Positions 31,721-43,260 of a DNA stretch of 64,000 bases are shown here, piece by piece (within the stretch, counting starts at the first letter, position 1; each line of letters starts with the position of its first letter). This stretch comes from Melampsora larici-populina 98AG31 (Eukaryota; Basidiomycota; Pucciniomycetes; Pucciniales; Melampsoraceae), in NCBI RefSeq assembly GCF_000204055.1, contig NW_006768784.1, forward strand, positions 995,580 to 1,059,579, in the 5' to 3' direction. The notes beneath the pieces were generated by a model. That model was not told the origin of the DNA. It saw only the letters and a program-made list of their open reading frames with translations, and searched no databases. The position numbers were made by a program, and so were the translations under genes.

Positions 31721-31864
31721 TCACAAAAGATATAAGAAACACCATCCTTGTACCACCTGGAAGCTGGCACCCACTCGCTATCCACATCCTATATACTCCT
31801 GGACCGGTTCCTCTCTTCAAATCCCGCAAATATATATATATTGAACCACTTCTCATCTCAAGAT

Positions 31865-32838
31865 ATGAAGAACATCTTGTCCCTTCTGTTTTTTCTTCAA
31901 ATCTTCCTCATCTTTGGTCATGCCAACACCTATGATAGATTGTCGGCGCGATCGTCCGCATCTGACCAGGTTTCCTCTACATTTGTAAAACGGAAGACGA
32001 AGAAACATAAGAGCCAAGCATCCAATGATCCTACGACCGACCAACCGTCAACAGGCGAACAACCGATGACATGCTCGATTTCCAGATATGTTAGAGAAAC
32101 AGGACTCGCGAGCGACTGTGTTTGGTCAGTCAACGCTCTGAAGCTGATTAGCCTTCGTGATCTTGATCCCAAAGTGATTGCTTCTGAGACCTCTTCTTAC
32201 TAATTAACATTCTTTATCAAACGATTTTGAACAGTGCAATCGCTTTTCTGTATGATCCGAGTTTCCCAGCATGTACCATTTGCCGTACTTGTGTGGTGAG
32301 TTTAATCATAACTTCATTTGAAACAACCTGACTTGCTCAACCGGACTCTAACAATGTCTCCCTATCAGGTCCAGCCACTTGATAGCAAGGAAGTCCCACT
32401 GGGAGGTCGTAAGGAGTGCGTGAGATTGTATCCAACTGATTTGATGATTCAGAGATTCTTAACATTTCCACAAAAAATATTTCTGCCTTACAGCAAGCAA
32501 GGTCAACCTATGCCACCTTCCATCGAGCTAGCCCGAATGAATTCAGCCTATGACTCGATGTTCAAGGCCCAAGTATATACTGATGCCCCCATTTGTGACC
32601 CCTATACGACACCGCCTGGCTTGGTAAGTTGTGATTCTATGCTTGAGTTGATGATAATCTACACTCAATTGACTATCCAACGATATCTCTTACATATCTC
32701 CTTGACCCAACTTATGATCCACAATCTGGTGATATAATATACCCAACCTTTCTTCTTGGTATACAAGCAGGACAGGGGGACGTGGCTATGGCATGCAATG
32801 CCAGTCTGGCCGCGCAAGCTTACAGAGAAGCAATGTAA
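31865..32838 (+). CDS. Small secreted cysteine-containing protein, family copy 2 (last splice acceptor mutated)
   Basis: Exons 31865-32124, 32235-32295, 32369-32415, 32494-32623 and 32698-32838 would give 212 aa. The signal peptide is clear (NILSLLFFLQIFLIFG), followed by a propeptide with SARSS and a dibasic FVKRK that suits Kex2-type cleavage. The mature part has MTCSIS, SDCVC, PACTICRTC, PICDPY and MACNAS. Exon 5 is open and conserved, but the base pair before it is AT (CATAT) where copy 1 has AG (CATAG). An in-frame alternative acceptor (GACAG at 32771-32775) would drop 26 residues and keep the MACN end; otherwise the intron is retained and ends the protein early. So expression of the full form is doubtful. 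Confidence 0.78.
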
Positions 32839-33687
32839 TTCCTCAAATCCTACTGGCACCATATGTTTTTTGTAATGCTTTGTTGTTTATCTTTTGCATA
32901 AAATTGAGATATCACGGAATCATGTCCAAAGGTTCCCAGCAGTCAAATGTTCCTTTCAATCCTCTTGCACGGCTTGTTTTATTGAATTTCTCTTCTTGAT
33001 AGTTATGATGCGTGTGCTATAAAGTTGGAATATATATATGTGTTGTCATTGAGTCTGAGAGAACGATTCCAAGCCTGATGGCATGCCAAACACTGGCAAT
33101 TTAGGCCTTGAAATATATCATTTCTTTACGATTTTTCACAACTGACCGGCCATATTCTGAGCATATTTCTAGAATCATTTCTTTTGAATCAGTAACGAGC
33201 CAATCAATCAAATACCCGGGATCGTAGTGGTGAACAGAGTTCTTTAAAAGGTAAAATATTATGGTTGTTGTTTACATAGTTTGAGTCTGACACGCAACTT
33301 TATAGTCACTTCCGACTTTCAGGTAGCCTTCTTTAATCCATTGATACAAATATGTAGCCTGTAGACACTTTCTCTTATTATTCAGACCATGTATGTTGAG
33401 CTTCTGCTAGTTTTTTGCGTCATTAACTTATGTCCATCTCGAGTTGTTTCTTCTCTGAAGCGCAATAAATATCACGACTCGCGAGATATGAAGATGACTT
33501 CAAAAAATCATGCATGTGATTGGTAATGTACATATTGCAGACCAAAATCCGTGGACCGAGACTACATGACGAGTCGCGTCCCCACGCGCCGCGTCGGGGC
33601 ACCTTTGAATTTGTAGGACAAGTTTGAGCTTAACTTTTGGTCTTATCACAACCTCAATATCCTCCTCTCCATCAAATCTATCACATC
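32839..33687. other. 3' flank of copy 2 and POL1 promoter region
   Basis: To about 33350 this is the duplicate of the region behind copy 1. The rest should hold the POL1 promoter. A GC-rich patch (CCCCACGCGCCGCGTCGGGGC, imperfect palindrome) lies at about 33578-33600. No gene seen. Confidence 0.6.
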
Positions 33688-36600
33688 ATGTCATCTAGAG
33701 CCGATCGCCGTAAGGTACTGGAGGAGCTCAAGGCGGCACGGGCTGGTCAAAGACGACAATACAAAGTGCGTTGAACTTTGTCAATTCGCCTATATACGGT
33801 CAAATGAGCTTAAGAGTATACTTGGTTGAAGATCGCTCAAGATACAAAGATATACGACACAGTTTCCGAAGAACAATATCGCGAAATCGTTAAGGGGCGC
33901 ACTGAGGAGGATGACTTCATTGGTACTTTTGAGATTCAGAATATACTTGATGAATTGCATTGTTCACTGACATCTCGTCATCGACAGAGAACGATGGCGA
34001 TTTTGGTTATGTGGATCAAGGTGTAGATGATTGGGAACAAGCTGATTCTGACAAGGATTCAGACGAACGAGATGCTGGTACGCATCTTTGATTGTGGAGC
34101 CCTTGTCATCTCTCATTGCTCATTTATGATCCTTCATCTCCCTAGGCAAACATCGCCAGTCGAAGTCAAAGTCGAAGGCGAAGGCGAATTCGAAAAAGTC
34201 TCAAGGCTCAGAATCGCGTCCAGAAGGCTCTCGGCCAGCTAAGACTACTCTCACAAATTCAATTGCCCCTGGATCTCGTCGCACAACCACAACTACAACG
34301 TTAGAGGGCTCTTCAGGCCTTTCAGCCTATCGAAAAGTGAAGAACCCTATGGAATCCGATGAATTTATGAATGGTCTTTTGAGTGGACTTGGGCCAGATA
34401 ACTCCTCAGGAAACGCCCAATTAACCGATAATAGTGTCACAGTCTCAGAATTGAGGAAACGAAAGGGTCCAGTGACCAGTTCCATGGGTGCTGTACCCAA
34501 CAAATCTCAAATTAGGCCGACAAGAGAAAGTCTTCGCAATCCTTTACCGTCCTCAAGTGATGTCGAGACGCCGATATCAATACCCTCTAGTGACAACAAT
34601 GACGCTGATATCCTTAGTGAAGGCTTTGGCGGTGGTATGACTAGTGAAGCAGACGAACCAATGGAAAGGCAAAGCAAAAAGCCGCGTGTTCAAACTCTAC
34701 ACGAAGATCTGATTGGGTTAGGTGTTGAAGATCTGGCCTACGACGACGATTTTGATTGTCCTATGGAACCTCTCACATCGGATGGAGACGACCTTGAGGT
34801 CGTGGCACAGCTGATCCCCACGACGGCTGTGGACGAAGATTTTCAGGCCAAGCCACTACCACATCTACATAAACCTTTACATGAACCAGCTCTCAAGACT
34901 GCGGCCAATCAGAAGCCCAGGCGTCAACTAGTGAATCATGCAGGTTCTACGGCCAGTGCGAAAGGAGCCACGGGCTCCAACAATGTTACGCCGGCGGAGA
35001 CGAACCCCAAGATGACAGCCACCATCACCAAACCGAAGCTCCAGGGCCTTGATTGGAAGACGGCCATAGCCAATGTGCCTATATCAAGCAATAAAGACTG
35101 TCAACAAGACAACGCCTCGAAATCAATTACTAACTCCGTTGCTCCTGCCTCCGATTCAGCTGCTAAAACCTCAAATGAAAATCCAGATCAAGTCAACCTA
35201 TCCGAAACCACCGAATTTCTTGCCAATGTTCCCCGGATGGGTAAGAATATCAAAGCTCCCAGTAAAAGGGCTCTTGCCAAAGCCGAAGCAGATCGACATC
35301 TTCCTGAACCAATGAAAGTAGATGCATTTGAGCCACGTGTATCATCTGGTCCTGTTGCCACCCGCGAATCTGGCGTTGAAGGAAATGATGCCACCGAAAA
35401 AGGAGAAAACCTCAAGTTCTTTTGGCTGGACTATCTTGAGGTAGAAGGCGTGATTTATCTTTTTGGAAAGGTTTTGAACAAGTTGACCTCGACATATGTT
35501 ACATGCTGTGTCATCGTGGAGGGTATGGAGCGCAATCTATTTGTGTTGCCTAAGGAAACCATTCGAGACGGTACGCATCCTATTTCTTTCTGACCCAACA
35601 ATTCTTGACGCCATTTCTTCCTGAGAGCAGAAGACGATGTGGAGGTCAAGCCAACCGAAGATGATGTGTACGATGACATTGAAGATGTCCTTCAAAAATA
35701 TGGCATTGCTGAATTCAAGGCCAAGGTGGTCAAACGGAAATACTGTTTTGAAGAAAAAGGAATTCCTGCGGGGGAACACGAATGGCACAAAGTAGTGTAT
35801 AGCTTTTCAAGTTTGTTGTTTTACTTTTTATTCATTTCATTATTTACAGACAACTTTGTGAAGGCTTACCTTCAACTTCCAATTCTGATTTGACATTCAA
35901 TCTTCTGATATACAGAGCCTGCGATTCCTTTGAATACCAAGAGTCGAACATTTGGAAAGGTTCTTGGCACCCATTCGAGCGCGTTTGAACTTTTTCTACT
36001 GAAGCGACGGATCATGGGACCTTGCTGGTTGAACTTGAAAGGGGCTCTCCCAAACAAATCTAAGACCCCGGTACGAAGCGGCTCCATTCCTTCACTGTGC
36101 GACTATTGTTCTCACTCACCAATTAATTTGTCATCGCGATTTTATGCTCTCGTCCGGCATGTTAGGCCTCTTGGTGTCAATTGGAGGTCGTAATCAAAAA
36201 TCCGAAGTCGATAAATCCCTTTTCTGATTCGGACAGTTCGGCTCCTCAAGATCTGCCACCTCTGAGGATCATAAGTTTGAGCGTCAGAGATATTATGAAT
36301 CATAAAGAAAATAAGAGAGAACTCGTATGTGCAACTATACGGACATGGCATGATGGTGGGTTTCTAGCTTGACTTTTTCGGATATCGTGATGAATACCAC
36401 TCATCTCAGATACGTATCTTGCACTCCTCAGCGCAACTGGAAGACTCGACTCCGTTGGATCAGCAACCATCTTTTACCAAGACGTTTGTTCGGCCCCTCT
36501 CCCTTTTCCCGGCGGCCTTTCGCGACGCCTGTCGCCAAACCTCACCAGTCATTTATCCTGTTACCAATGAGCAGACACTGCTTACGGAGCTACTCGCTGA

Positions 36601-39600
36601 TATCAGTCGTTTAGATCCTGATATTGTAGTTGGGTATGATCTTACGAGTGGAGCACTTGATGTTTTATTGCATCGAATGAGGGATCTTAGAACACCACAT
36701 TGGTCTAGGATTGGTCGATTTCGAAGGGACAAATTACCTCTTTTGAGATCAGGTGCAATCAATAATCAACTCACTGGTCGGTTGTTGTGCGATCTCAGTG
36801 CCGAGGGATTCAAATCGAGTGTCAGTTCTACTACCTGGTCGCTGACCGAATTATGTCAACAGCATCTCAACATTGCTCGTGAAGATATCGACCCCGATGA
36901 GATCATTGATTACTTTGACTCCACTTCTACTAAACCCACACGTCTAATCAACTTCATCAAGCACTCCGAAGCCGATACATATTTTCAAATGGCTCTTGTT
37001 CACAAAGTGCAATATTTGAGTTTGACCAAGCAGTTGACCAACTTAGCCGGTAATAGTTGGAATGCGACCTTATTTGGTGGAAGAGCGCAGCGCAATGAAT
37101 ACATTTTACTTCATGAATTCCATCGTCAGAAATTCATTTGTCCTGATAAATTATCTTTCAATGATCGGAAAGCAATTGAAAAAGCTCAAGCTATCAAGAG
37201 TGAGAACGATGGAGAGGATGGCAAGAAGAATGTAAAGAAAGATAAATATAAGGGTGGTTTGGTTTTTGAACCTAAGAGAGGATTGTGGGATAAGTTCATC
37301 TTGGTGATGGATTTCAACTCTTTGTATCCAAGTATCATTCAGGAGTATAATATCGATTTTACTACCATTGACCGGACTACCCTTGACGTGAGCTAGGCTG
37401 TTCCTTCATTATCAGAGCTGGATTTTAACTCGATTGACAAGCTCGGTGTATTGATTCTTGATTGTTGGTGTATGACAGGAAGATGACCCAGACGCGATGC
37501 CAGAGCTTCCCTCCAGTAGTACCAAGCAAGGTATCTTACCTCGACTGATTGCCACATTGGTCAATCGTCGACGGCAAGTGAAGAGTCTGATGAAGGATCG
37601 GGATACCCCACCCAATAAAATGATTCAAGTAAGTTCAGAACCCTTGATCTCGCTGTTACTTATTACCTCAAGATACTGATACTCGCGGTTGCAGTACGAA
37701 ATCAAACAACTGGCATTAAAATTGACGGCCAACTCGATGTATGGTTGTTTGGGTTTCGAAGGATCTCGATTTTATGCAAGATCACTAGCTGCTTTGACAA
37801 CATACAAGGGTCGTGAGATCTTGACGAACACCAGAGAATTGGCGGAAAGCAAGGATTTAGATGTAAATATATAACTCTCTCCTTTGATTGCGCCAAGACC
37901 TTCCACAAGCTAAGATTTTTGTTTACAGGTCATATATGGTGACACTGATTCTGTGATGATCAACACCAATGCTATCGATTTTGCAGCTGCGAAAAAGATT
38001 GGTGGAGAGTTCAAGAAGTTGGTCAATGAGCGATATCGACTTTTGGAGATCGATATCGATGCAGTGTTTGAAAGAATGTTACTTTTACAAAAGAAGAAGT
38101 ATGCAGCTTTAAAGATTGACGAAGTGACCTTACAGAAAAGTGTTGAAGTGAAAGGTTTAGATATGAAACGAAGAGAATTTTGTAAACTGTCAAAAGATGC
38201 TTCACAGTTTAGTCATTTGACCATTTTCTCCCTCACCATCCATCTTCATTCTTACTGACTTAAACTCTTATCCCTACGATACAACTAGATATATCTTACA
38301 ACACGTTCTGTCAGGAGACCCAACGGAAATTGTAGTTGAAAAGATGCACGAGTATCTTACACAACTCGGAGAAGATGTAAAAGAAGGCAGAAAAGATCTA
38401 GAAGATTTCATCATACATAAGAAATTGGGTAAAAATCCAAAAGATTATCCAGATGCCAAATCTCAACCACACGTACAGGTGGCCCTAAGGATGGAATCTA
38501 AAGGAAGTTCTGCTGCTAAGGCTGGTGATGTGATTCCATATATCTTTTGTTTGGGTGATGATGGTAGTTCTAGTACTAGATCTGCTCAAGCAGATAAGGC
38601 TAGACATCCTGATGACCTGAGAAGGTCGGATTCACCTTGGAAGATAGGTATGTGATCTTATCTCAAAATCATCAGTATCTCATTAGACGTTTTACTAACG
38701 TTTTTTTTGGAAATCCCAATGTTTTGATATAGATTATGATTACTATCTTTCATTACAAGTCTTACCACCTATTGAACGTCTATGTGAGCCTATTGAAGGT
38801 ACCGATAGATCTCGACTAGCGGAATGTCTTGGACTAGACCCATCTCGCTTCAAGACACATACATCGTCCAATGCGCTAGACAATGACAGGGAATTTCACA
38901 CACTTGATTCTCAAATACCGGATTCAGAACGGTTTAAGGATTCGCAGCCCTTCAAACTTCGATGTCGATCTTGTCATGAAGAATCAGATTTCAAAGGTGC
39001 ACAAGCCGACACAGTATGTCCATTCCAAAAGGTTAATGAAAATAAAGATATATACTGATCGGATCTTTATCTTGTAGCTTGGAATGATTGGTATCTCTGG
39101 TATCATTTGCCCTAACTTGGTTTGTAAACAGCGATATAGTATAGGTTCAATGGTCGCTCAACTGGAGATTCAAATAAGAGGTTATATTAATAAATTCTAT
39201 GAGGCATGGCTTGTGTGCGATGATGCATCATGTCGGAATCGGACAAGGATGATGTCAGTATATGGAAGGAGATGTTTGAACTCGTCAATGGCGTGTAAGG
39301 GAGTGATGAGTTATGAGGTACGTTTGATTTTCGACTTTCGTTAGTTTTTACAGGATTGTCACGAAGTGGAACTCTAACAAAAACTAAATACATTTATAGT
39401 ATACGGATAAGATGTTATATGATCAAATATTATATTATCAATCACTTTTTGATCCTGATAAAGCAATAGAAAGGTTTAAAGGAACAGATAAATCTGGTAA
39501 GTTTAAAGATATCATCATACCTTTTCTATCGGATTTGAATTAAGTTGAATTTCTTTCACAGAATTGACGGCCAATATTTTGAAAGTGAATAAGAAGACGC

Positions 39601-39710
39601 TTTCAATTTTGAAAACTATTGTTGATAAACATTTAGAATGGAATGGAAGAAGATATGTTTCAATGGGGTCTTTATTTTCTTTTATGACAAATGTAAAAGG
39701 AATGAAGTAA
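33688..39710 (+). CDS. DNA polymerase alpha catalytic subunit, 16 exons
   Basis: Family B polymerase that extends RNA primers made by primase to start DNA synthesis in the nucleus. Sixteen exons (33688-33765, 33832-33922, 33988-34077, 34146-35570, 35631-35810, 35916-36070, 36166-36355, 36432-37387, 37479-37628, 37695-37862, 37929-38206, 38289-38647, 38733-39031, 39078-39317, 39400-39496, 39562-39710) join in phase to 1,634 aa. An acidic N-terminus ([20 protein letters not shown]) is followed by the exonuclease-like domain (KRKIMGPCWL-type text). The polymerase motifs are DFNSLYPSI (about 1030, motif A), [14 protein letters not shown] (about 1113, motif B) and YGDTDS (about 1164, motif C). The C-terminal cysteine sets are CRSCHEE, CPNLVC, CDDASC and MACKG. 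Longer than yeast Pol1 mainly in the low-complexity region of exon 4. All splice sites are GT-AG. Confidence 0.96.
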
Positions 39711-40170
39711 GAGAGAAGTTTCGTTGTGTGTATGTTTACTTGGTTATCATGGATTGGGTTTTGTTTTGTTTTGAATTGTTAGTTGGTTCTAGGATCTGGA
39801 ATTTGTACACTGTGACTTGATTTGAATGGTAGCTATTGAGTCTGGATTTCTTATGATGAACAGTTTCAGTGAGAATGTAGAAGATAGTCATATATATAAC
39901 TAAGAAGCGTTTTCCTCTGATCCACATTCATGGGAATTTGAGCTGAGGAAATGGTCGAGTGCAAGATAACAAGATATCCGAAGTTCAGCTCGGGTCTTGT
40001 GTCAGAACTGGACCATTGATAAACTTTGGACAAGTAGGTCAACGATCGGTTATGTTGCATCACAAGTTACATCTTTCAAGTTTCTTCAATCACAAACTCT
40101 ACGTTCTACCAAGGTCTGCTCATGGAGAATCTGATACGAGATATATCTCAAGGATGAAAGAAAACTAAAA
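39711..40170. other. Spacer between POL1 and the kinase gene
   Basis: Same-strand intergenic DNA; should hold the POL1 terminator and kinase promoter. No other feature recognised. Confidence 0.5.
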
Positions 40171-41766
40171 ATGTCAAAGGTAGAATCGGAAGTAGAATTA
40201 CCAACTGAAAGTAGTTGGATATCAATAAAGTAAAGTTCACTCACTCGATCGAAAACTAGCTTGAGACCAATACTTGAAATTATATCGTCAGTCGAAGTTC
40301 CTCAGATTGGAGTGGATTATTCAAAGCACCTTTATCAGCTACTTCTATTCTCAATCAACACTCGGCAATCGCTTCTCAAACGGATGGTGAAGAAGAATCG
40401 AAAATCAATTGGATTGCTATCAAACGCGTTGATCTTGGTCTCAAACGCTACCCACACGATATCAAAAAAGAAGCCAAATTCTTGGCATCACTTGATCACC
40501 CTAACGTCAGTTCAAACTCCTTGAGCTGGTCATTGAAAGATAGACAAAGCTAATATCTTGTCAATTACGACTTTATAGGTAGTACCTCTTCTGGCTACAT
40601 CTAATGCATCTTCAACTTTCTCGTTATATCTTCCACTTTATCAGCTCACACTCAGCGACTTATTACAAAGCTCAAAACCAAGATTCACACCTGATAGTTT
40701 ACCAGCTTTCTATTTCCTTTCAAAGCAAATCATACATCAACTTAGTTCAGGCTTATCATACTTACATCAATTAGGAATATCACATCGTGATATAACACCA
40801 TCAAATGTAGTAATTGATCAAATTGGAACTCCGATTTGGATAGATTTTGGTACAGCTTGGAGTCCATCAATTAATCAAGATACAGAAAAAGATGAATTAG
40901 AATTCGAATTAGGTACAATGCCTTATCGTGCACCTGAACTTTTGTTTGGATCTAGGCATTATGATCCTTTGAAGATTGATCTTTGGTCATTTGGAGTTTT
41001 AATTTCGGATTTCTTTTGTCCTCTTTTGGAGGAGTCTGATAAGAAAGAGAGTAGTAATGTTCGAGCTAATTGGAGAGCTGATAATACTACTACAACAGAT
41101 CGGCATGAAGGATTGTTTTCATTTGATCTAAATGATGAAAAATTTAATGAAGATCAAGATGAATCAAAAGAAGGGAATGTATTAGATTGGTATACAAAAC
41201 CTGTTGTGAATCGTAAGGTTTTTGAAGAAGATTTGGATTGGAAATTACCTGAGATTGAAGGAGATCGATTTGATGAAAATGAAAATCATTTACAGAGAAA
41301 AAGTTTGTTTGTTGGTCATCTTGGTGATATTGGATTAGTTGGTAGTATTTTCAAAGTTTTGGGTACACCGGATGCATCAACTTGGCCGGTCAGTTTCATT
41401 TCGATCATGTACTGTTCTACTTTTTAAAAAAAACATGCGATACTGATGACCATGTATGCGTATTTGCTTGCTTTTTTATTATGATAGGAATCAGAAACAT
41501 TACCGGATTTTTCTAAACTAACTTTTCATACGTATTCTCCTCAACCTCTTGAAGACCTTTTACCATATACCAAACCGAGGAATGGTAGTCATCAGAAAGA
41601 AGAAAAGGACTCGAAATTGATTATTGATTTGATTTCAAGATTATTGGTTTATCAATCTACTGAACGTCTTACCATAGGTCAAGTTTTGAAACACACATGG
41701 TTTGATGGTCTTGGATCGGATTATGAGGGGAAAAGTTATAAGGAATGGATGGAATTGTGGAAATGA
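40171..41766 (+). CDS. Protein kinase, CMGC type, Cak1/Csk1-like
   Basis: Exons 40171-40229, 40292-40505, 40579-41388 and 41488-41766 join in phase to 453 aa. Kinase landmarks: IAIKRVDLG (VAIK lysine), ISHRDITPSNVVI (catalytic loop), WIDFGTAW (DFG), GTMPYRAPELLFG (APE) and KIDLWSFGVLISD. The catalytic loop reads HRDITPSN instead of HRDLKPxN, as in divergent CDK-activating kinases such as Csk1/Cak1, whose role is to phosphorylate the T-loop of cyclin-dependent kinases. The glycine loop in the short exon 1/2 region is not recognisable, another trait of Cak1. An acidic insert (about residues 290-375) lies between kinase subdomains. The first exon (20 residues) is my model and is the least certain part; the donor GTCAGT is used twice. 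Confidence 0.85.
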
Positions 41767-42843
41767 ATTTTGATTTGTATGTGAGATTATTGATGAGATA
41801 TGAAAAGGATTCTAGATAAGAAATGATTGGGGTAGAAATATCAAATCAAATTAATTGTATTTGTCATAATTTTCTATTACATTGCATCAGCTACACTTGG
41901 GCAGTCTTATAGATCTAGATTTAAATCTACAGTGTCTTCATCGAAATCATTCTAATTAATCTTTTTTGAGTTTTGCTCTTTAATCGTCTTTGTCTACCTG
42001 CTATTGTCTTTGTGATTAATGAATCACACCATTGGAAAATGTTTGTTAAAACATAATCTAGGGTGGAACCTTACACTTGAAGTGGCAATACTGCATTTGT
42101 GACAGTGATCGCATTGAGTGCAACCACATGATATCACACATTGATCTAGAACACAATGTGATCGAGAAGACATTCTTGACGTAATACAATAACAGAATGA
42201 ATGTTTCCCGCCCGAATCAACCTTCACAGACATTACAACAATGAAATAAGCATGAGGACACTGGTAGAGGTTTAAAGGACTCTCAAACATGAAAGTCGAA
42301 AATCTTTCTCAAGTTCTGGGCTTGCTCAGCGGAGAGTGTGAACAAAGTGGCATCTGAACTCTTTTGTTTGTTTAGCCAAATTTAGAGAGCCTTTTCCAAA
42401 TCTTGGAAGGTATCGAGGTGTTCTCTCTTTCAAGATTCGTGCTAACAAATTTGATGATGGAGCGGGACGAGCGCTCAGCGATCCCAGGAATGAGTATCGA
42501 AGAAAACACGCTGGTGCCATCTTTTGTAATTCATCAGAACAAGCGGAGAATGGTCCAAGCAGATCGGCCAAAGGTGGCCTGTTAGCTTCATGTGGCAAAG
42601 CGCCACTCCAGACACTCGCGATGACTAAATACCTTGTGGTTCATGCTCGGCAATGTCGAAATAGCTCTCATCATATTTTATACAACGTGTTTTGGGATAC
42701 ATAAACGAACAAGCAAGCAGCCCAATGATAGATCTTTCTAACGAGATCTTCTTAATCAATTGCATATTTTCGGTAACTCTAGAATAGATACAACTAGCTT
42801 TCCTGTGCTCATTCGTCTTCCTCTGCCCAAGGAAGGTTCCGGA
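41767..42843. other. Gene-free stretch with one cysteine-rich frame
   Basis: A minus-strand frame (42290-42024) holds a dense cysteine cluster (CVISCGCTQCDHCHKC) but no signal peptide or splice context that convinces me. Nothing else recognised. Confidence 0.35.
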
Positions 42844-43260
42844 AAACTCATGGTCGTCTCAAAGTTCTCAGTATCCAACATCCTGTTTTTCGGGCTCTTC
42901 ATCCAGAAGGAGCACTCTACAAGAACGGCGGAGAGGCGCCTACTTCACAAAAATTGTGATTTACAGGGAGGATCAACTGAAGGACTGCTTTGTGTATGCA
43001 CCCAGTCGGGTGTCCTCATTGACCCTTGATGAAATTGTCTGAGAGAAAGGATCCGAAAATGGCTACGAGGAAGATGAAAAATCCTTGGATGGAGGCTCTC
43101 CGTGCTCTCAAGTCCATCAGTCTAGGGTGTCCAGTGGACATCTGAATGGCATTCATCACCCACGTCCTCAACGTTCTTGCTGAAGAGGAAAGATTTTCCG
43201 GCCTGTATGCTCTTGAGGGCTCGAAGAGCTGCGTAGACGCTTTCGGGTGGGCCCATAAAA
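42844..43260. pseudogene. Scrambled partial copy of the serine-rich duplicated gene
   Basis: The plus-strand part (42844-43127) matches about 47275-47455 of the intact gene, including the YREDQLKDCFVYAPS coding segment, then hits a stop after LTLDEIV and rejoins later pieces. The following part (43128-43260) is an inverted copy of about 47969-48095, the conserved C-terminal segment (ALRALKSIQ). So the copy is both truncated and rearranged. Confidence 0.85.

Noticed and set aside
42024..42290. Cysteine-rich 88-codon minus frame as a secreted or metallothionein-like gene
   Set aside because: No signal peptide, no clear exon partners, and the cysteine cluster lies in one short segment; kept only as a note.
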